From NCBI RefSeq assembly GCF_000282095.2, contig NZ_AKKC02000014.1, positions 1-64,000 on the forward strand: DNA of 64,000 nucleotides, in the 5' to 3' direction. The stretch is from Rhizobium sp. CF080 (GTDB lineage Bacteria; Pseudomonadota; Alphaproteobacteria; Rhizobiales; Rhizobiaceae). Every line of letters begins with the position of its first letter. Within the stretch, counting starts at the first letter, position 1. Below, piece after piece: positions 61,602-64,000 of this stretch. The position numbers and the translations under genes were made by a program. The notes beneath the pieces were generated by a model. It worked only from the letters and a program-made list of their open reading frames with translations. It made no database searches and was not told the DNA's origin.

Positions 61602-62303
61602 ATGTTCAAAAAATTAGCGGCTGAATTCTTCGGCACTTTCTGGCTTGTCTTCGGCGGATGCGGCAGCGCGGTTCTGGCTGCTGCATTCCCCGATCTCGGT
61701 ATCGGCTTCGTCGGCGTTGCGCTCGCATTCGGCCTGACGGTGCTGACCATGGCTTATGCGGTCGGCGGTATTTCCGGCGGGCACTTCAATCCGGCGGTCT
61801 CGGTGGGACTGACCGTAGCGGGCAGGTTTCCGGCGTCAAGCCTCCTGGCCTATGTCGTCGCCCAGGTGGTGGGGGCCATTGTCGCGGCCCTGGTTCTCTA
61901 TCTGATCGCTTCCGGCAAGGCTGGGTTCCAGCTCGGCGGCTTTGCGTCCAACGGCTATGGCGAGCATTCGCCCGGCGGTTATTCGTTGACCTCCGCGCTG
62001 CTGATAGAACTGGTTCTCACCGGTTTCTTCATCTTCATCATTCTCGGCGCGACCGGGCCGAAAGCGCCGGCCGGGTTTGCTCCGATCGCAATCGGCCTTG
62101 CGCTGACGCTGATCCACCTGATCTCGATCCCGGTGACCAACACATCCGTCAATCCGGCCCGTTCGACCGGCGTGGCGTTGATCGTCGGGGACTGGGCTCT
62201 CGGACAGCTTTGGCTTTTCTGGGTGGCTCCGATCGTGGGCGCCGTTCTCGGCGCGCTGGCGTGGAAGCTGGTGGACGATTCGGAAGGCCGGGTCGCGGCC
62301 TGA
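61602..62303 (+). CDS. aqpZ: Aquaporin Z
   Basis: This tetrameric water channel of the inner membrane has 233 residues and six helices plus two half-helices. The NPA boxes are HFNPAVSVG near 62 and TSVNPARS near 184. The selectivity Arg follows the second box, and the overall length and FGTFWLVFGGCG start fit AqpZ rather than a glycerol facilitator. It has a 265-bp leader and a terminator, so it is a separate unit placed inside the dcw cluster. No link to wall synthesis is known; an osmotic role is plausible. Confidence 0.96.
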   Translation: MFKKLAAEFFGTFWLVFGGCGSAVLAAAFPDLGIGFVGVALAFGLTVLTMAYAVGGISGGHFNPAVSVGLTVAGRFPASSLLAYVVAQVVGAIVAALVLYLIASGKAGFQLGGFASNGYGEHSPGGYSLTSALLIELVLTGFFIFIILGATGPKAPAGFAPIAIGLALTLIHLISIPVTNTSVNPARSTGVALIVGDWALGQLWLFWVAPIVGAVLGALAWKLVDDSEGRVAA

Positions 62304-62335
62304 TATAGGCGGAACGAAGCGTTCCTGCAGAGGTT

Positions 62336-62372
62336 AAAAAGCCCGCGAAGCAGAGTGCGTCGCGGGCTTTTT
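62336..62372 (+). terminator. Rho-independent terminator of aqpZ
   Basis: Arms AAAAAGCCCGCGA (62336-62348) and TCGCGGGCTTTTT (62360-62372) enclose an 11-base loop. T5 ends the stem. It lies 32 bp after the stop. Confidence 0.92.
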
Positions 62373-62762
62373 GTTGCTCTGATTTTGCCTGAGAGCGGGG
62401 GGCGAGCCATGGGGCAGGGCAGCAGCGCGCTGAAATGTTTGCCTGGCTGGCGCCGTCATCATTCGTCTAAGGCCTAAGAATATTGGCGCCGGGTCTCGTG
62501 AATTGTGTGTCGATTCGACCGACTCGCCCGTCGTTTTGTCGCCGTCCCGAATGTCGCCTCAAACGCGGCGTTAATATCCGACAGGTCGATTTTTCCTTTG
62601 TTTTCATGCTTTTGGCTGCCCGGGTTAATCAAGGTAAACGGTTTGTTAACTATATTAGGGCACTAATGCAGGCATGCCTAACATCCGGCGGGAATCGTCT
62701 GGGGAACAGGTTGGCGCAAGCGCCGCAGTTTAGAGTGAAGTCCTTTTTGGCGGGAGTGATTG
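62373..62762 (+). promoter_or_regulatory. 390-bp leader ahead of ddl
   Basis: This region contains AT-rich TTGTTAACTATATTAGG (about 62643-62659) that could hold a promoter, and a perfect palindrome AGGCATGCCT (62670-62679). No ORF with a ribosome site was found. Because aqpZ ends in a terminator, ddl and ftsQ need a promoter here. Confidence 0.5.
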
Positions 62763-63689
62763 ATGAGCGACAAGCACGTGGCTGTTTTGATGGGAGGGTT
62801 TTCCTCCGAGCGGCCTGTCAGCCTGTCCTCGGGCAATGCCTGCGCGGAGGCTCTCGAAGGCGAGGGCTATCGCGTCACCCGCGTCGATGTCGGCCGGGAT
62901 GTGGCGGCGGTTCTCTCCGAACTTCGGCCGGACGTTGCCTTCAATGCCTTGCACGGACCTTTCGGCGAGGACGGCACGATCCAGGGCATCCTCGAATATC
63001 TCGAAATTCCCTATACGCATTCCGGCGTGCTGGCCTCGGCGCTTGCCATGGACAAACATCAGGCCAAGCACGTCGCCAAGGCGTCCGGCATTCCGGTCGC
63101 CGAAGCCAAGGCCATGAGTCGCTTCGATATCGGCAGTGCTCATCCGCTGAAGCCACCCTATGTGGTGAAGCCGGTGCGTGAGGGGTCTTCCTTCGGCGTC
63201 GTGATCGTCCAGGAAAATCAGTCGCATCCACCGCAGATCATCGGTTCGTCCGAGTGGCGCTACGGCGATCGCGTGCTGGTCGAGCGCTATATCTATGGCC
63301 GCGAACTGACCTGTGGCGTGATGGGCGATGTGGCGCTTGGAGTTACCGAAGTGGTGCCGCTCAGCCACGCCTTTTACGATTACGACGCGAAATATGCGGA
63401 GGGTGGTTCGAAACACGTCATTCCGGCGCAAATTTCACCGAATATTTACCAAAAGATTCAAACACTAGCGCTCAAGGCGCATCAGGCGATGGGCTGCCGT
63501 GGCGTCAGTCGCTCCGACTTTCGTTACGACGACCGCTTCTCCGAGAATGGCGAGGTTATCTGGCTGGAAATCAATACGCAGCCGGGCATGACCCCGACCT
63601 CGCTGGTGCCCGAAATGGCCGCACATGCCGGCCACTCGTTTGGTGAACTCGTCCGTTGGATGGTGGAGGACGCTACGTGTTTGCGTTGA
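62763..63689 (+). CDS. ddl: D-alanine:D-alanine ligase
   Basis: Ddl joins two D-alanines for MurF. The 308-residue ATP-grasp enzyme starts VAVLMGGFSSERPVSL (the Gly-rich loop at 10-18 with the Glu and Ser that bind D-Ala), has HGPFGEDG near 64, VVKPVREGSSFGV near 140 and EINTQPGMTP near 269 for Mg binding. The start is the ATG at 62763 after CGGGAG. ftsQ begins 13 bp before its stop. Confidence 0.96.
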   Translation: MSDKHVAVLMGGFSSERPVSLSSGNACAEALEGEGYRVTRVDVGRDVAAVLSELRPDVAFNALHGPFGEDGTIQGILEYLEIPYTHSGVLASALAMDKHQAKHVAKASGIPVAEAKAMSRFDIGSAHPLKPPYVVKPVREGSSFGVVIVQENQSHPPQIIGSSEWRYGDRVLVERYIYGRELTCGVMGDVALGVTEVVPLSHAFYDYDAKYAEGGSKHVIPAQISPNIYQKIQTLALKAHQAMGCRGVSRSDFRYDDRFSENGEVIWLEINTQPGMTPTSLVPEMAAHAGHSFGELVRWMVEDATCLR

Positions 63690-64000
63690 TCGGCAGAAAG
63701 GCGGGTGGACCGCGCGGCCGTTCTCAGGCTCATTATCTCGGTGCCGAAGAGCGCCGGGTGCTTCCTCGCCCGCTTCGCCGGGTGTTTCGCTTCTGCGTCA
63801 GCCTCGCCACCGGTCGCATCCATATCCCGGCCCATACCGGAACGGTTGCCGCCGCCGGCTTCTTCGCGGCGGTCGGTCTCTACGGCATGTCGCTTGGCGG
63901 TCACGGCCAGACGGTCGCCCAGGCGACCACGGCTGCGGTCGGCTTTGCGATCGAGGATGTGCGCGTCTCGGGCAATGACCAGACGTCCGAAATCGACATC
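63677..64000 (+). CDS. ftsQ: Cell division protein FtsQ, 3'-truncated by window edge
   Basis: FtsQ links the early and late divisome. A frame opened by GTG at 63677, overlapping the ddl stop by 13 bp, stays open to the end of the window (108 codons). It begins FALIGRKAGG, has a basic Pro/Arg-rich cytoplasmic tail, one hydrophobic segment (TVAAAGFFAAVGLYG, about 64-78) and then AIEDVRVSGNDQTSE, the usual start of the POTRA domain. The position after ddl confirms it. The gene is fragmentary only because the window ends. Confidence 0.9.
   Translation, partial: MFALIGRKAGGPRGRSQAHYLGAEERRVLPRPLRRVFRFCVSLATGRIHIPAHTGTVAAAGFFAAVGLYGMSLGGHGQTVAQATTAAVGFAIEDVRVSGNDQTSEIDI

Noticed and set aside
1..64000. 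CRISPR array, prophage, transposase or tRNA genes
   Set aside because: No regularly spaced repeats, no phage or IS proteins and no tRNA-like cloverleaf were seen on either strand by reading.

Overview
The window looks like a chromosomal segment of an alphaproteobacterium of the Rhizobiaceae (Rhizobium/Agrobacterium/Sinorhizobium-like). The grounds are uniformly high GC, the gene order rnpB-mraZ-rsmH-ftsL-ftsI-murE-murF-mraY-murD-ftsW-murG-murC-murB-ddl-ftsQ, a btaA-btaB betaine-lipid pair, a PPi-type phosphofructokinase, a methyl-accepting chemotaxis protein with a C-terminal xWxxF tether, and an ArsR-methyltransferase fusion ahead of metF. Genus and species cannot be fixed from this sequence alone. 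No transposase, phage gene, CRISPR array, tRNA or rRNA was seen.

Left part (1-16.1 kb). The 3' nine-tenths of metH is followed, convergently, by a four-gene ABC importer (binding protein, two permeases, ATPase) reading leftward. An RpiR-type regulator sits at its head. Divergently from the regulator runs a catabolic operon: N-formylglutamate amidohydrolase-like enzyme, APC permease, glutamine-synthetase-like ligase, aldehyde dehydrogenase and iron-type alcohol dehydrogenase. A compact Xre/PIN toxin-antitoxin pair with its own palindromic operators lies between the ligase and the aldehyde dehydrogenase. Importer, regulator and operon together suggest uptake and breakdown of an amino-alcohol or amine through a gamma-glutamylated intermediate; this is inference.

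Middle part (16.2-46.5 kb). This is mixed housekeeping and accessory content: an orphan ParA-type ATPase facing a protein that carries a ClpX-type zinc finger but no ATPase domain; an L,D-transpeptidase; small DUF4432, DUF442 and RidA genes; an EamA transporter / class III CoA-transferase / ThDP-enzyme operon; an alpha/beta hydrolase; the translation factor EttA; a chemoreceptor; the ArsR-methyltransferase and metF; an unlisted 25-residue membrane peptide; another EamA transporter; several cell-wall hydrolases (MltB-like, GH25, two SLT enzymes, AmpD); btaAB; a serine hydrolase; LysE; PPi-phosphofructokinase; DjlA; and a DAO-family oxidoreductase.

Right part (46.6-64 kb). The RNase P RNA gene is followed by a promoter overlapped by four 10-bp-phased TGGG repeats (a MraZ operator), then the division and cell-wall (dcw) cluster. 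The genes are tightly packed, with many stop/start overlaps. The cluster is interrupted once, between murB and ddl, by an aquaporin gene with its own terminator. ftsQ runs off the right edge. This cluster makes UDP-MurNAc-pentapeptide (MurB, C, D, E, F, Ddl), loads it on lipid (MraY, MurG) and polymerises it at the septum (FtsW, FtsI, with FtsL and FtsQ).
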